From Linum tenue (lineage: Eukaryota; Streptophyta; Magnoliopsida; Malpighiales; Linaceae), in assembly GCA_946122785.1 (NCBI GenBank), contig CAMGYJ010000006.1, forward strand, positions 44,784,066-44,848,065: DNA of 64,000 nucleotides, given 5' to 3'. A program made the translations under genes and the position numbers. The notes under the pieces are model-generated. The model worked only from the letters and a program-made list of their open reading frames with translations. It did no database searches and was not told where the DNA came from. How positions within the stretch are numbered: position 1 is the first letter of the stretch; each line of letters begins with the position of its first letter. Positions 1 to 11,129 of this stretch are shown one piece after another.

Positions 1-772
1 TTTTACACCGCTTAAGAACTATCAAGATCTTCCTCCTCTTGGATGCTTTGCTCCTCCTTAACCTCTTCTCTCACCTGCCCATCCGCGTCTTCAAGCACGA
101 GTTGGAGGGCAAGTGTCCATGCAAGGTTCTCAATACGTTTTTCTTGATCCTCCATCATCATGGCTTTTTCTTCAAAGTTGGTCGTGTAGTGGTGAAAGGT
201 GTGAAAGTCTTCAATGATACATTCTTGATCATCCTCACCACGAGAGCTCTCCAGGACGAGTTCCTCTTGCTCCTCAATGTCGTCATTGATCACCTCTTCA
301 GCCTCCTCTTTCCCTTTAAATGCTAAGAATCAATCGTAAGCAAGCTGTGCACATGCTTGCTCAACAACCTCTCGTAGCCTCTCCAAGTTGTGGAGGGTCT
401 CCTCCGATTCCCATAGAAGAGGTAGGTCTAGAGAGGTGGTGGGTGGAAGGACCACATTGGAGCAAACTCTTTCAAATTTATCCATAGCTAAGCTCCAATG
501 GGCTCTTTGGTATCCAGTTGTGGGGTGTCACATGGTCTTGAAGAATGTCTCATGAAGGCCGCCATAGCTAACTAACTCTGATTTCTCATCGGGTTGTGGA
601 AAAAAGTCTTCTTGGTATTGGGAAGCCTCTTGAAACCCCGAAGGTTATGTGTTCTTCATGGAACCCGAATCCTTGACTTTCACCTTCTTGGTTGTCCCAT
701 GAAGCTTCGGGGTAACCTCATTCGGATGATGGTGGGTACCACCACATATTGGAGAAGCCATTTAGATTCCAT
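1..772 (-). pseudogene. Truncated accessory ORF of a non-autonomous Athila-like element (copy L0)
   Basis: On the minus strand this is a decayed relative of the accessory ORFs at 18512-19545, 35362-36235 and 43501-44720. The candidate start codon is the minus-strand ATG at 772-770. The acidic Glu-rich stretch corresponds to 12-293, with runs such as EEQEELVLESS. The piece is cut by the left window edge and carries frameshifts and stops. Shared landmarks with the other copies are a short N-terminal block followed by an acidic tail. No enzymatic motif is visible and the function is unknown. It is neither gag nor pol. Its LTRs lie outside the window or are lost. Confidence 0.6.
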
Positions 773-1510
773 GATTCAATCTACAAAATAAACACCTTTA
801 AAAGCAAAGGTGCAACGAAAACAAAGCAAAATACCCAATGTTGTCAAAACCGAACCGAAATATGAGTCGACATAGTGAATGGTTCACACTTTCCTGGTTT
901 AACCGGTATTTGACCGTTAAAACCGTTAATGAACCAGTGTCTAATAAACAAGAATATTACAAGTATCCTATAAATGTATAACAAAATTTAACAAAAGAAT
1001 AGTAAATTATTATCTTAATCAATCAATTTAATTAACCAAAATATAAAAGTAGCTAAGAAGTTAAGAACTCTAAATTTCCTAAAAGCTTACCCGGAGTGGA
1101 GGATAACAACTATAGGTGTCAAAACAGAACCCGACCTGAGTAACCCGCCCGTTTAATCCGACCCTCAACCCGCCCGCAACCCGAATTAACGAAAAGTCAA
1201 TGACCCATAACCCGCCCGACTCGTAACCTGATTGGCCTGCAAACTAATCAACCCACAACCCGATTAAACCCGAACCCAATTGACCCGCAACCCAATTGAA
1301 CCCAAACCCGGCTAACCCACAAACCCGATTGACCCGAACTCGACTAACCCGAGCCCTCCTGATTGATCTGAATAATTGCTATATTATATAATATATAGTC
1401 TTTCAATTTGAAATTTTTGGTTCTAAACCAAGGCAAAACCATTTTTTCACTTCTCTAAGTGATGTTCAAAATCTAAAATTTACTTGAAATGATGTATTTT
1501 TAATAAAATT
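773..1510. other. Gene-free stretch with degenerate repeat ends
   Basis: No convincing gene is present. 841-960 holds short aaccgg/ccgaac repeats that resemble the subterminal region of a small DNA transposon, but no matching opposite end was found. 961-1110 and 1371-1510 are AT-rich with no recognisable content. Confidence 0.4.
1113..1370. repeat. Degenerate hAT-type element end with aacccg repeats
   Basis: It begins with tataggtgtcaaaac followed by many imperfect aacccg/gacccg repeats. Plant hAT-type non-autonomous elements commonly start with a related taggg-tgtcaaa terminus and similar subterminal repeats. No matching opposite inverted repeat or 8-bp duplication is visible, so this is probably truncated or strongly diverged. 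Confidence 0.35.
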
Positions 1511-2085
1511 ACAAAAATTAAAACATGGAGTTCAGTTGAACATTAAGTTCATCTTGCAAATTACAATTATTATGTGCAATGTATTGAAAACTTGGAAGTT
1601 CACGATGTTCGCGCCCTGACCCCTCCAATTCGCGGTCGCGATCTTTGGCTTCCAGGCCGCAATCGTTAGCCTGAGTTCATGGTCTATGTTCCCGGTCGTG
1701 ATCTCCAGCTTCCAGGCCACGATCTTCAGCTTCCTGCCCCCTTGCTAGGGGTGGCTATACGGTCCGGTTAAATTGGACCAAATTGATCCGGTTCCAGTCC
1801 GGTCTTTTCGAGTATATAAGGACCAAAGATTGGATTGGATGCAGTCCGGTCTTGATTCGGTCCGGTCTTGACCCGGTCCGATCCTAATTTGATATTGATT
1901 TTAGGTGTTGGGGGTCTCTTATCAGGTCTTAATCCGGGTTTTTTTACCTCAAATCCAAGCCCGAATATGAGATTGGATTGTTTGCAATCCGGTCCCAGTC
2001 CGGTCCCGGTTATAGCCAGCCCTACCCCTTGCTACACTTGTGACTTTGTTTTGTACCTAATTCACATATATCGTCTAATACACCC
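1511..2085 (-). mobile_element. LTR fragment of the L2 family, split by a hAT-type MITE
   Basis: 1600-1745 and 2033-2085 together match 37715-37900 of the L2 LTR, including the run of short ttcgcggtcgcgatc-like palindromes. The two halves join exactly across the MITE at 1746-2024. The LTR sequence stops at 2085, where a Tat-type LTR begins (tgtagacacc). Confidence 0.7.
1746..2024. mobile_element. hAT-type MITE, 279 bp
   Basis: The termini are taggggtggctata and its imperfect complement tatagccagcccta. The element is flanked by a perfect 8-bp direct repeat, ccccttgc, at 1738-1745 and 2025-2032. An unoccupied paralogous site at about 37841-37858 reads straight through with a single ccccttgc, which confirms the boundaries. 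Subterminal ccggtc/ggtccggt repeats fill both ends. It has no coding capacity. An 8-bp duplication is typical of hAT transposases. Confidence 0.9.
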
Positions 2086-2625
2086 TGTAGACACCACATT
2101 TTGTCCGGGTTCGAAACTTTATGACTACATTTGAACAATTTGGAGAGGGCAGCCGAAATTAGACGACAATACAATTTTGGTTCTAGGTCAAATGGGGTGA
2201 AGTATTTGAGTTTGATATCAAGAAAGCGCACAACAAAGCATCATTGAAGAATTTGAAACATGATACAATCATTCAATTGCAATAAAATGATTTGGTTTCA
2301 TATACGATGTATAAATGAATCTCAAATACAAGTGGCATAGTCTATTTTCCATCTAAAACAAGCTTGGCCCATCACTTGGCAGCCCTAACCAGCATAAAGC
2401 CTGCAATAGAAAGAAATAAAATCAATTAAATAAAGCCCAAGGCGGCCCAAAATCAAGACGAGCGAAACCCAAACAGCAATTCCAGCTCGGCCCACAAACT
2501 GAAACTAGAGGGAGTTTGGCCCAAACCCAGCTCAACCATATCCAAACTGTGACCAGTTAGAATCGACTTTATAGGTGGAGGTATCACAATTGACCTCAAA
2601 ACTCGACCAATAAGAAAGGAGCACG
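2086..2625 (+). mobile_element. Tat/Ogre-type LTR copy A, left part
   Basis: It starts with tgtagacacc and matches LTR copy B at 27731-28258. It is interrupted at 2625 by the Athila-type element and resumes at 15618. The start coincides with the break in the neighbouring L2-type LTR at ctaatacaccc, so this LTR or its element inserted there or was joined there by rearrangement. Confidence 0.7.
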
Positions 2626-4072
2626 TGATAACGATGTAATTGCACATGTTTGTACCCCTAGTCCTTATCCATTTGCGGGGTATAGTCGTGTGTTTTTGGC
2701 CTATTTTACACCGAGTTGTGCTACTTTGTCATATTTCAGGTCCCAGACGTCGAAGGAAAGGCTAAGCACGAGTTTCGGGGCATTTGGAAGTCATTCGGTC
2801 GAGTTGGGGCCAAAGCACGGGCAGGAGGCCTGAAGATCACGACAGTGTACACCAAAAAGCACGCCAGTGTTTTTATTGCCGAGAGCTGAACTGATGAGAA
2901 GGCCAAAGCACGGGCTGGACTATACCAAAACACGGCCGTGTTCCTGGACCGTGTTTTTACTGTCGAGGCTTGATCCAAGATGCTCCTGTGCTGGCCCAAA
3001 ACACGGGCGAGAGTGACAGCAAACACGGCCGTGTCTCACTTTAGGCACGACCGTGTTTTCCCCAAGATGTGGGCGTGTTTTTAACACGTGGCAAGGGCAC
3101 GGGCGGGCAAAAGCAAAGCACGGCCGTGCCCTCGACCGTGTTTTGCCCAGGGTCAGCCTTTTTAGGCAGATTTGAGCCAAAGGAGAAGGGGTTCCAAGTT
3201 TTAGAGAGAGAGAGAGCGATTCCTAGAGAGAGAAAAGACGAACCAGCGTTCCCAAGTGCCCTAGCTTGATCTTCATCACCATTGGAGCCCGGCTTGAGCT
3301 TGGAGAAGATCCGATTGAGCGCCAGAAGCAGATTCTCATCCTTCACAGTATGGTTTCCGCATCTGAGCTAGATTTCCCATCTCTCTCTATGAAGTATACT
3401 TCTTATTCACCTGGGTATGAAGAACCCTAGATTTTTGTGTGTTAGGTCAGATTGTATGAATCCAAGTACAGATTCTGTGATTTGATTATATTCAATTGAG
3501 GTTTGATTTATTGAATGGCATGAATCCTGATCAAATTCCTGTTGTTTCTGCTTTAACATAGAAAGAGAATATATGCCTAGGATTGATAGAGCACCCTTGA
3601 TTGAAGTTAGGGAGTTCGTGAGTTTAGTCGAGGAGTGTATCGAATTCACTTCGATAGTGGAGGTTTTGTTCATTAGGACCTTAATCTGTTTACTCTGGTG
3701 GAGGTTAGTCGCCCGCTGGAGACTCAGATTGAGAGGGTCTGGAGACCTTTAGTCGAGACTTCAGGCTGTTTAAGAACCTCCCGCAGTATAACTATCATTG
3801 AAACTGAACATGGTAAATTGCAATCCGGCTTAACTGCAGTCTAGGGGGAACCATATCCGGGTGACCTCTCTCGACTTGAAAAAAACTGTTTAACTGCTTG
3901 CTTGTTTGTTAGTTTAGACCTGCACTAAAGTTTCACTGCTAGATAATAAGAATTCATTGAGTAGTCATCACATCTAGGACCCGGGTTGACATTAAAACCC
4001 AAACCCGCTATACTACGCTTTAAGAAATGGATACACTTGGCCCTTTTCTAGAGTAACAGTAGGAGTGAGTCA
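2626..4072 (+). mobile_element. 5' LTR of the Athila-type element
   Basis: It runs from tgataacgatg to gtgagtca and aligns along its length with 14157-15617. It holds a block of short cacggccgtg-type palindromes (2813-3160), then an (AG)n run near 3205 and splice-acceptor-like AG sites. The promoter should lie in this LTR, but I cannot place a TATA box with confidence. Confidence 0.93.
2813..3160. repeat. Cluster of cacgggc / cacggccgtg palindromes in the LTR
   Basis: Copies of aaaacacgggc, aacacggccgtgtt and ccgtgtttt recur irregularly, for example at 2933-2947, 3027-3040 and 3116-3126. The same vocabulary reappears in the internal region at 10084-10323 and, in altered sequence, in the other Athila-like LTRs of this window. 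The copy at 14345-14670 in the 3' LTR is the same block with point changes. Confidence 0.8.
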
Positions 4073-4078
4073 AGTTTT

Positions 4079-4096
4079 TGGCGCCGTTTCCGGGGA
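4079..4096 (+). promoter_or_regulatory. Primer binding site, Asp-tRNA type
   Basis: tggcgccgtttccgggga starts six bases after the 5' LTR. It matches, with one difference, the sequence complementary to the 3' end of tRNA-Asp used by Athila-group elements. The minus-strand relatives at 19731-19746, 36454-36470 and 44841-44859 carry diverged versions. Confidence 0.88.
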
Positions 4097-4220
4097 CGGC
4101 TAGGTTGTTGAAGAAAAGTGATTTCTGTTACTTTAGCATTTTCATTTTCGCATTGACTGTTTGTTCTTTCCCACTTGTGCCTTCACGGGTTTGCATTGCT
4201 TGACTGTGTGCAGATACTGC

Positions 4221-6045
4221 ATGACCCGTAGCCAGTCGGGAGGTTTACTGCCGTTGGATCCGGAGCTTGAACGCACCTGCTTCCAACTGAGGAGACAACA
4301 ACGAGCTAGACTGGCTACGGAAGAGCGCATAGACGGGCACTTGAGCAGCGATTCTAAGGAAGAAGAGTACGAGATGGAAGGCGAACACAACCCACCCTAG
4401 GGGAATCCTCTCCAGGTTCCCCCGGTGAATCAGTTCTTGGGGAACAACCCCATACCCCAGGCAGATGGGGTTCATCATCATCCACCGCCACCGGGTCCCA
4501 CCTTGGAGTACTACTACACTCCACGGATTGCTGATATCCGCCTTGCCATCCTCTACCCGCCCATCCCAGCGAACAACTTCGAGATGAAGCCATGCTGGAT
4601 TCAACTCATTACATCCTCTATCCAATTTCATGGCTTGAAGGATGAGGAGGCAAGGGTGCATCTTTCCCGTTTTCTGCAGCTGACGAACGGGTTCAAGCTA
4701 AACGGTGTCCCTGATGACGCAATCCGTCTTCACCTCTTCCCCCATTCTCTGGCGGGAATGCTAAGAGGTGGTTGGAGACCCAGCCCCCATTGTCCATCAC
4801 CTCTTGGGACGATCTGGCTGACAAATTCGTGCACCGGTACTATCCGGCATCGAAGACCACAGAGATCCAGCGGGAGATCACTCATTTCCTCCAAGAGCCA
4901 GACGAGTCACTTCGTGATGCATGGGAGCGGTACATGGGATTTTTCTGGCAGTGTCCCCATCACGGCTTCAGTGATGCATTCACCGTGGGGAACTTCTACA
5001 GTGCCCTCTCTCCAGACAGCCAGAAGGTGATTGAGTCTCTTTGCCCGGGAGGGGATATTCTTACTAAGAATCCACCCGATCTGAACCAGATGATCAGTAC
5101 ATTGGCTGCTAGAGATCATTCCTGGGGGCAGAGCAGCAGAGGCAGAAATTCCCGGGATCGTGGTGTGCACGCCATGGAGGCCAGGTACGGGCTCGAGCAG
5201 CAGGTGGCTGAATTAGTACAGACATTGAAGCAGCCTAACAGTCTTATTCTGGGAAGAGGTACGACTGTACGTCCAGTAGCTCAATGTCAGTGGTGTGAGA
5301 GCCCGAATCATCTGGTGGAAGACTGCCAGGCTATGCGGGAGTCTTCTACTCCCCAAGAGCAGTTTGACTTCATCGCCAATGCTCGGCGCTTTGATCCATA
5401 CAACAATACATATAATGAGGGGTGGCGCCAGCATCCCAACTTTGCTTGGAACAACAACACCACTAAACCACCTGGTTTCCCAGCACCAACAGGTGGTTTT
5501 CAGTAGAGGCAGCCTCTCCAGGCTACGCAGCGGCCACCACCACAGCAGCAGTCCTACCAGCCTAGGCAAGGGCAGCCATTCCAGCAGCCCCAGCGTCAGT
5601 ATGCCCAGCCTCCAGCAGCTGCAGCTCCAGATAATCATATGACGGAGCTGAAAAATATTTTGCAGGCATTCATGACCACCAGCCAGGCGAATTTTACGAG
5701 GATGGATCAGAACATAGCCTCCCTGGAGGCAGGCCAGAGAAACCAAGGTGCCATTTTGCAAGATCTACAGAATCAGTTTGGGGGCATAGCTTGCCAAAAC
5801 ACTACCAGGGCACCGAGGACTCTGCCTGCCATCACTATTCCGAACCCTCGTGAGCCTCACCAGCAGCTGGATGCCATCACTACCAGGAGTGGCAAGACCA
5901 TATCTGCTGCTCCTGCCTAGCCCAGACAAGACGAGCCACTACCTGCTTCAACACCTCCAGCTGATAATGCAGAAGTAGGGGAAGACAAAGAAGCACCTGC
6001 TCCTACGCCACAGCCAGTGGTTAAGGAGCATGTACCCACCTTCCT
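4221..6045 (+). pseudogene. gag: Athila-type gag, broken
   Basis: The start is chosen at 4221 (MTRSQSGG...), the usual beginning of Athila gag proteins, rather than the upstream in-frame ATG at 4161. The capsid region runs through about 4500-5100 and includes the family block W-E-R-Y-x(6)-CPHHGF near 4924-4970. A CX2CX4HX4C zinc knuckle (CQWC...H...C) lies at 5285-5326. The reading frame is broken by TAG at 4398, a one-base deletion near 4753-4757, TAG at 5504, TAG at 5918 and a frameshift near 6030-6045, after which the frame leads into pol. The product would be the structural protein of cytoplasmic virus-like particles. It cannot be made intact from this copy. Confidence 0.92.
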
Positions 6046-9000
6046 TTCCCCACTCGCCTACATAAAGACAAGCTGGAGACTGAGTTTACCAAGTTCATGG
6101 AAATGTTGAAGCATGTCAACATCAGCATGCCGTTCGTGGAGGCACTGTCGAAGATGCCCAAGTATGCCAAGTTCATGAAGGACCTCCTCACCAACAAGAA
6201 GAAACTTGGGGATCTTTCGACAGCGATGCTGAGCGAGGAGTGTTCTGCTATCCTGTAGAACAAGCTGCCCGAGAAGCGTAAAGACCCACGGAGTTTCACT
6301 ATCCCTCTTGTTATTGGCAACATGCATGTAGGAAAGTCCTTGGCGGACCTAGGCGCTAGCATAAATGTCATGCCTTACAAATTGTTTAAAAAGCTAGACC
6401 TAGGTGAACCTAGAGCTACTAGGAAGAGCATTCAGTTAGCTGATCGTTCCATCGTGCATCCTAGGGGTATCATTGAGGATCTGCTTGTTAACGTTGGTGC
6501 ATTCACATATCCTGTTGACTTTGTTATTCTGGATATAAATGAGGATGTGGATGTGCCTTTGATTTTGGGTAGACCGTTTCTCACCACCGCCAAGGCGCTT
6601 ATTGATGTGCATAGTGGTAAATTGATACTGCGTGCTGGTGATGAACATGCTACTTTTTCTGTGTCTGAGAATGGGAAGCACTCTCATTTGCATGATGACA
6701 TAGATTACTGTGATGTGCTTACTGATTTTGAGACCGCACTCGCTATAACGAGTGCGGGTACTGACGATGCTCTTGAGCGTTGTATTTTGCTAGGTGAGCA
6801 GGCATCGCAGGAGCCGCAGCTGGCGAAGCAGTGGCCCATTCCTGGAGGGTGACAGGCTGTTCAAACCGATCTCATCCTCACCCCGCATCACCACCTCCTT
6901 GGAGGAACCACCAGAGCTGGAGCTTAAGCCCCTCCCTCCTCATTTGGAGTATGCATTTCTCCGGGAGGGGAATAAGCTGCCAGTCATCATCAGCTCGACC
7001 CTCACACCCAAGCAGAAGGACAGACTGGTGGCCTTGCTGAAGCAGTACGAGCGAGCTCTAGCGCGGAAGATCACAGATATCCGGGGGATCAGCCCCTCCT
7101 TTTGCTCTCACCGGATACTGCTGGAGGATGAGATGCGAACAGTGAGACAGCCGTAGAGAAGACTGACACCAAACCTGAGGCTGTGGTTCGGGCAGAGATC
7201 GTGAAGCTGATGGACGAGGGGATCATCTTCGCCATTTCCGACAGCGAGTGGGTCAGTCCCACCCAGGTGGTACCCAAAAAGGGTGGGATGACCGTGGTGC
7301 CTAACTAGAAGAATGAGCTCATCCCGATGCGCACGGTGACTGGGTACCGTGTCTGCATTGATTATAGGCGTCTCAACGACGCCACTCGGAAGGACCACAT
7401 CCCGCTGCCGTTCATTGACCAGATGCTGGAGAGATTGGCGGGGCACGAGTTTTACTATTTCTTGGATGGGATGTCCGGGTACTTCCAGATTCCCATTCCT
7501 CCGGAGGACCAGGCGAAGACCACTTTCACCTGCCCCTTCGGCACATTTGCCTACCGGAGAATCCCATTCGGGCTATGCAATGCCCCGGCCACTTTTCAGC
7601 GATGCATGCTCGCCATCTTTGATCGTCTGGTCGGCGAGATTATGGAGGTGTTTATGGACGATTTCTCGGTTTATGGAGACTCATTCTCTCACTGTCTCCA
7701 TAACTTGGAGCTTGTCCTTAAACGGTGTGAAGAAACGAACCTGGCACTGAGTTGGGAGAAGTGTCACTTCATGGTTCGTGAAGGCATAGTTCTGGGGCAT
7801 AAGATCTCCAAGATGGGGATTGAGGTGGACAGAGCAAAGATTGAGACTATCAGCAAGCTGCATCCTCCTACATCTGTTAAGGGGATCCGGAGTTTTTTAG
7901 GCCATGCAGGGTTCTACAGGCGGTTCATCAATGATTTCTCGAAGATCGCCCTGCCCCTAACTAAGCTTCTTGAGAAGGATGCCCCCTTCCAGTTGACTGA
8001 TGCATGCATAGCGGCATTCACGACCTTGAAGGAGAAGCTCACCCAAGCTCCTATCATGGTTGTTCCTGACTGGTCTTTACCATTTGAGCTGATATGCGAT
8101 GCCAGTGACTTTGCTGTTGGAGCTGTCTTGGGGCAGAGGCGAGATCAGCACTTCCGACCTATCTATTACGCCTCGAAGACCCTAAATGATGCCCAGAAGA
8201 ACTACACCACCACGGAGAAAGAGCTGCTCGCGATGGTGTTTGCCTTCGACAAATTTCGTCCTTATCTGGTCTTGTCCCATGTGACCGTGTACACAGATCA
8301 CTCCGCGATTCGGTACCTGATGAGCAAGGTCGATGCCAAGCCTAGGCTCATACGATGGATCTTATTACTGCAGGAGTTCGACATTGAGATTCGGGACAAG
8401 AAGGGAGCGGAGAATGTTGCGGCCGGTCACCTCTCCCGTTTGGACGCACCACCTGCGGACAACCTCGAGGAGGAGATCAACGACTCCTTCCCAGATGAGC
8501 GACTGATGATGATGTGCCTGGTGGAGAGTGTCACCCCCTGGTATTCCGATTTTGCGAACTATTTGGTGGGCCAGCAGCTACCCAAGGGGATGACAAATCA
8601 CACCAAGAGGAAGTTCTTCTCCGACCTGAAGCATTACTTCTGGGATGACCCTCATCTCTTCAGGATCGGAGCCGACGGGATCATCCGTCGCTGTGTTATA
8701 GAGAGTGAGATGGAGGGCATTCTATCTCACTGTCATGAAGGACCTACTGGCGGTCACCACGACGGAAACCGCACGGCGAGGAAGGTGCTCCAATCGGGCT
8801 CTTACTAGCCCACGCTCTTCAAAGACACAGACTCCTTCGCACGCAGGTGCGACCAATGCCAGAGGTCAGGTAACATCTCTGCTCATGATGAGATTCCCCA
8901 GAATATGTTTATAACTTGTGAAATATTTGATGTCTGGGGTATCGACTTCATGGGCCCCTTCCCTCCATCTTTTTGCAATACCTATATCCTGGTTGTTGTT

Positions 9001-9816
9001 GACTACGTCTCTAGGTGGGCTGAGGCGCAAGCTTTGCCCAATAATGATGCTAGACGTGTTTGTGGTTTTCTGAAGCAGCTATTCTCCCGGTTCGGGACAC
9101 CTAGAGCCATCATAAGCGATCAAGGCACTCATTTCCAGGGCCAATTTGATAAGTTACTGTCTTGCTATGGTGTGACTCACAAGGTGTCCGTGGCCTATCA
9201 TCCTCAAACCAGTGGCTAGGCCGAGCTGACGAACCGGGAGCTCAAGCGTATCCTGGAAAAGACGGTGGATCAGTCCCGCAAGGAATGGTCCACCAAGCTC
9301 GATGATGCTCTCTGGGCATATCGCACTGCCTACAAGACACCCATTGGTACTTCACCGTACCTGCTTGTCTATGGAAAGGCATGCCATTTGCCCGTGGAGC
9401 TAGAGCACAAGGCCTTTTGGGCCCTTAAGCTGCTCAACTTGGATGTTAGTGTTGCAGGTATTGAGCGCAAAATGCAGATAGTGGAGCTGGAGGAGTGGCA
9501 TTACCACGCCTATGAGAACACCAAGTTGTACAAGGAGCGCACCAAGCGCTTGCACGATGCACGCTTGTGGGGTCCGAAAGAGTTCCAGGTTGGTGATCGA
9601 GTTCTCCTTTATAACTCTCGCCTGAAGCTCATTCCCGGAAAACTCTGTTCCCGGTGGTCTGGACCATTCACGGTCACGCAGGTGTTCCCGTATGGCACGA
9701 TTGAGATTGCCAACCCGCAAACTGAGCCGTTTAAAGTCAATGGCCATCGTCTCAAGCTCTACTTGGGAGACGAGGTCGAACGTTCGGAGTTGGTAGTGGA
9801 ACTCGCGGACCCTTAG
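6046..9816 (+). pseudogene. pol: Athila-type pol: protease, reverse transcriptase, RNase H, integrase; broken
   Basis: Aspartic protease: DLGAS at 6346-6360, where most relatives have D-S/T-G. RT: about 7180-7900 with the catalytic FMDD at 7651-7662. RNase H: about 8080-8330 ([14 protein letters not shown], then TDHSAIRYL). Integrase: HHCC finger at about 8730-8860, DDE core with D at 8944, D at 9118 and E at 9223. The C-terminus ends at a TAG at 9814-9816 and shows no chromodomain, as in the Athila group. Breaks are TAG at 6256, 7154, 7306, 8806 (in place of a conserved Trp) and 9217, a frame change near 6840 and another near 7180. Gag and pol probably formed one polyprotein. Confidence 0.95.
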
Positions 9817-10667
9817 TTCCGCCAAGGGCGTCCAGCTAAAAGACGGTAAAGAAGCGCTTGTGGGGAGACAACCCCACCACGGTTTGCATTTCTACCCTTT
9901 TTCCTTTTCATTTTTGTCATTTTTTGAGTCTTTGACTCTGTCAGGAGTCTGTCTGAAAAGTATTTCGTGCCTCGGCCGGTTCGTTTTAATATGTGTCTGG
10001 GTAAATTTCAGAGCTGGGGCACGAATGAGTTTTGGTGGTTTGAAATTGAGATTTTGAAAAATTGCAGAGGTAGGCTCGGCAGTAAAAACACGGGCGCCAG
10101 GGGAGCAAAACACGGCCGTGTTTTCTCTCCTGCCCGCCCGTGTTTTCATCTTTGGGCAGAAGTGCTCTCGGCATTAAAAACACGGGCAGGGGGGATTCCA
10201 AAACACGGCCGTGTTTTGAACCCAGCCCGCCCGTGTTTTCAAAGGGGGGAGCACGCTCCCGGCCACAAAAACACGGGCGTGGAGCATCCAAAACACGACC
10301 GTGTTTCAACCCGCCCGTGTTTTAATCTCCCCCTATAAAAATCGATTTTTTCCCTTCCCCCTCCCTCAGAATCATTTTTTTTTTCAAATTCCCAGCAGCT
10401 CCCCCCTCGCCGGATTTTCGGGTTTCTTCCCCTCTCCTCTGGTTTTCCGGCCATAACTCCCTCTCCCGCCCTCCAAATCATAAACCGCAACCGCCCCTAC
10501 GCTCCTGGCGTCGAGGAGCACATTCCCCAGAGTTTTGGGACTGTTTTAAGGAGGTTGGGTCGCTGGCGGCGAGTTATCCGGCGAGTCTTCGGTGGGTCTT
10601 CCGGCGCCTTTGCGGTGTTTTCTTCCCTCTTCTTCACCTACCTTGCGGTATCTGCTTGCGTCTCCAG
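9817..10667 (+). other. Spacer between pol and third ORF
   Basis: No conserved protein is seen. The stretch starts with a short segment also found, diverged, at the L3 accessory ORF end (43440-43500, gcttgtggggaggcaacccc). It contains the triple palindrome array at 10084-10323 and a C/T-rich segment at 10330-10480. Confidence 0.6.
10084..10323. repeat. Three tandem palindrome-in-palindrome units (about 91-bp period)
   Basis: Each unit has a left arm aaaaacacgggc, a central palindrome and a right arm gcccgtgtttt complementary to the left arm. Unit 1: 10084-10095 / 10107-10124 / 10136-10146. Unit 2: 10176-10187 / 10200-10217 / 10229-10239. Unit 3: 10267-10278 / 10290-10306 / 10313-10323. The central palindrome is the perfect 18-mer aaaacacggccgtgtttt in units 1 and 2; in unit 3 it carries an A at the centre. 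The sequences between the arms differ, so arms and palindrome are what is kept. Confidence 0.9.
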
Positions 10668-10915
10668 GTGTGTTTTCCTGATCTCCTGTTTTATTTTTGG
10701 AGAATCGATACCTAGAGTTAGGTGAAGAACTTGGGATTGTGGCATGATTTGCGAATGATTTGGTAGGCCGATGGCGCTCTTTGCTTGTTATATTTTTGTC
10801 CCGGGATTTCAGTTCCTCGGCCTACCATTTTCATGTTGGTATTGTATGCGTGCTTGTGTGGCTTATGTGTGCTAGATCGATTAGTCGATATGTGGGATGG
10901 CTTTGGTGGTTGTTC

Positions 10916-10967
10916 CACCGGGGGCCTAGTCCACTGCCCGAATCGCTCGATTTGAGGGCCCCCGGTG
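10916..10967 (+). promoter_or_regulatory. Covarying stem-loop, copy 1
   Basis: The arms caccgggggcc (10916-10926) and ggcccccggtg (10957-10967) form a perfect 11-bp stem around a 30-nt loop. Inside the loop, cgaatcg and cgatttg form a second short stem with one G-T wobble. The loop motif tagtccactg is shared with copy 2 and L3. See copies at 11010, 12663 and 43159. Confidence 0.8.
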
Positions 10968-11009
10968 TGTTTGTTTGTGTGATTCTCATGGTGAATGGTA
11001 TGATTGTTT

Positions 11010-11061
11010 CACCGGGAGCCTAGTCCACTGTCCATATCTTTCGATGTGAGGGCTCCCGGTG
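11010..11061 (+). promoter_or_regulatory. Covarying stem-loop, copy 2
   Basis: The arms caccgggagcc (11010-11020) and ggctcccggtg (11051-11061) form a perfect 11-bp stem with a 30-nt loop. Against copy 1 one G-C pair has become A-T by changes on both sides. The inner stem catatc/gatgtg pairs with one T-G wobble. It ends 68 nt before the third-ORF ATG. Confidence 0.8.
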
Positions 11062-11129
11062 TGGTTTTTGGCTAACATTGACCGTGTTCGCTTGTGTGCC
11101 TTTCGTACATCCTTATGCTTTGCAGGACC

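Larger units (their letters stand above)
10668..11125 (+). other. Candidate intron upstream of the third ORF
   Basis: A donor-like ccag|gtgtgt lies at 10667/10668. An acceptor-like, pyrimidine-rich atgctttgcag|g ends at 11125, four bases before the third-ORF ATG at 11130. Splicing of env-like ORFs from genomic RNA is known for some plant Ty3/gypsy elements. Here it is inferred from signals only. Hairpin copies 1 and 2 lie inside this interval. Confidence 0.3.

Noticed and set aside
1113..1370. aacccg-rich stretch as telomere repeat
   Set aside because: The unit is irregular and not TTTAGGG; a hAT-type end fits better.
4079..4096. tRNA gene at the primer binding site
   Set aside because: Only the 18-bp complement of a tRNA 3' end is present, with no cloverleaf.
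10084..10323. Regular repeats suggesting a CRISPR array
   Set aside because: Repeats are palindromic, only three units long, variable in spacing and lie inside a plant retrotransposon; no cas genes and no prokaryotic context.
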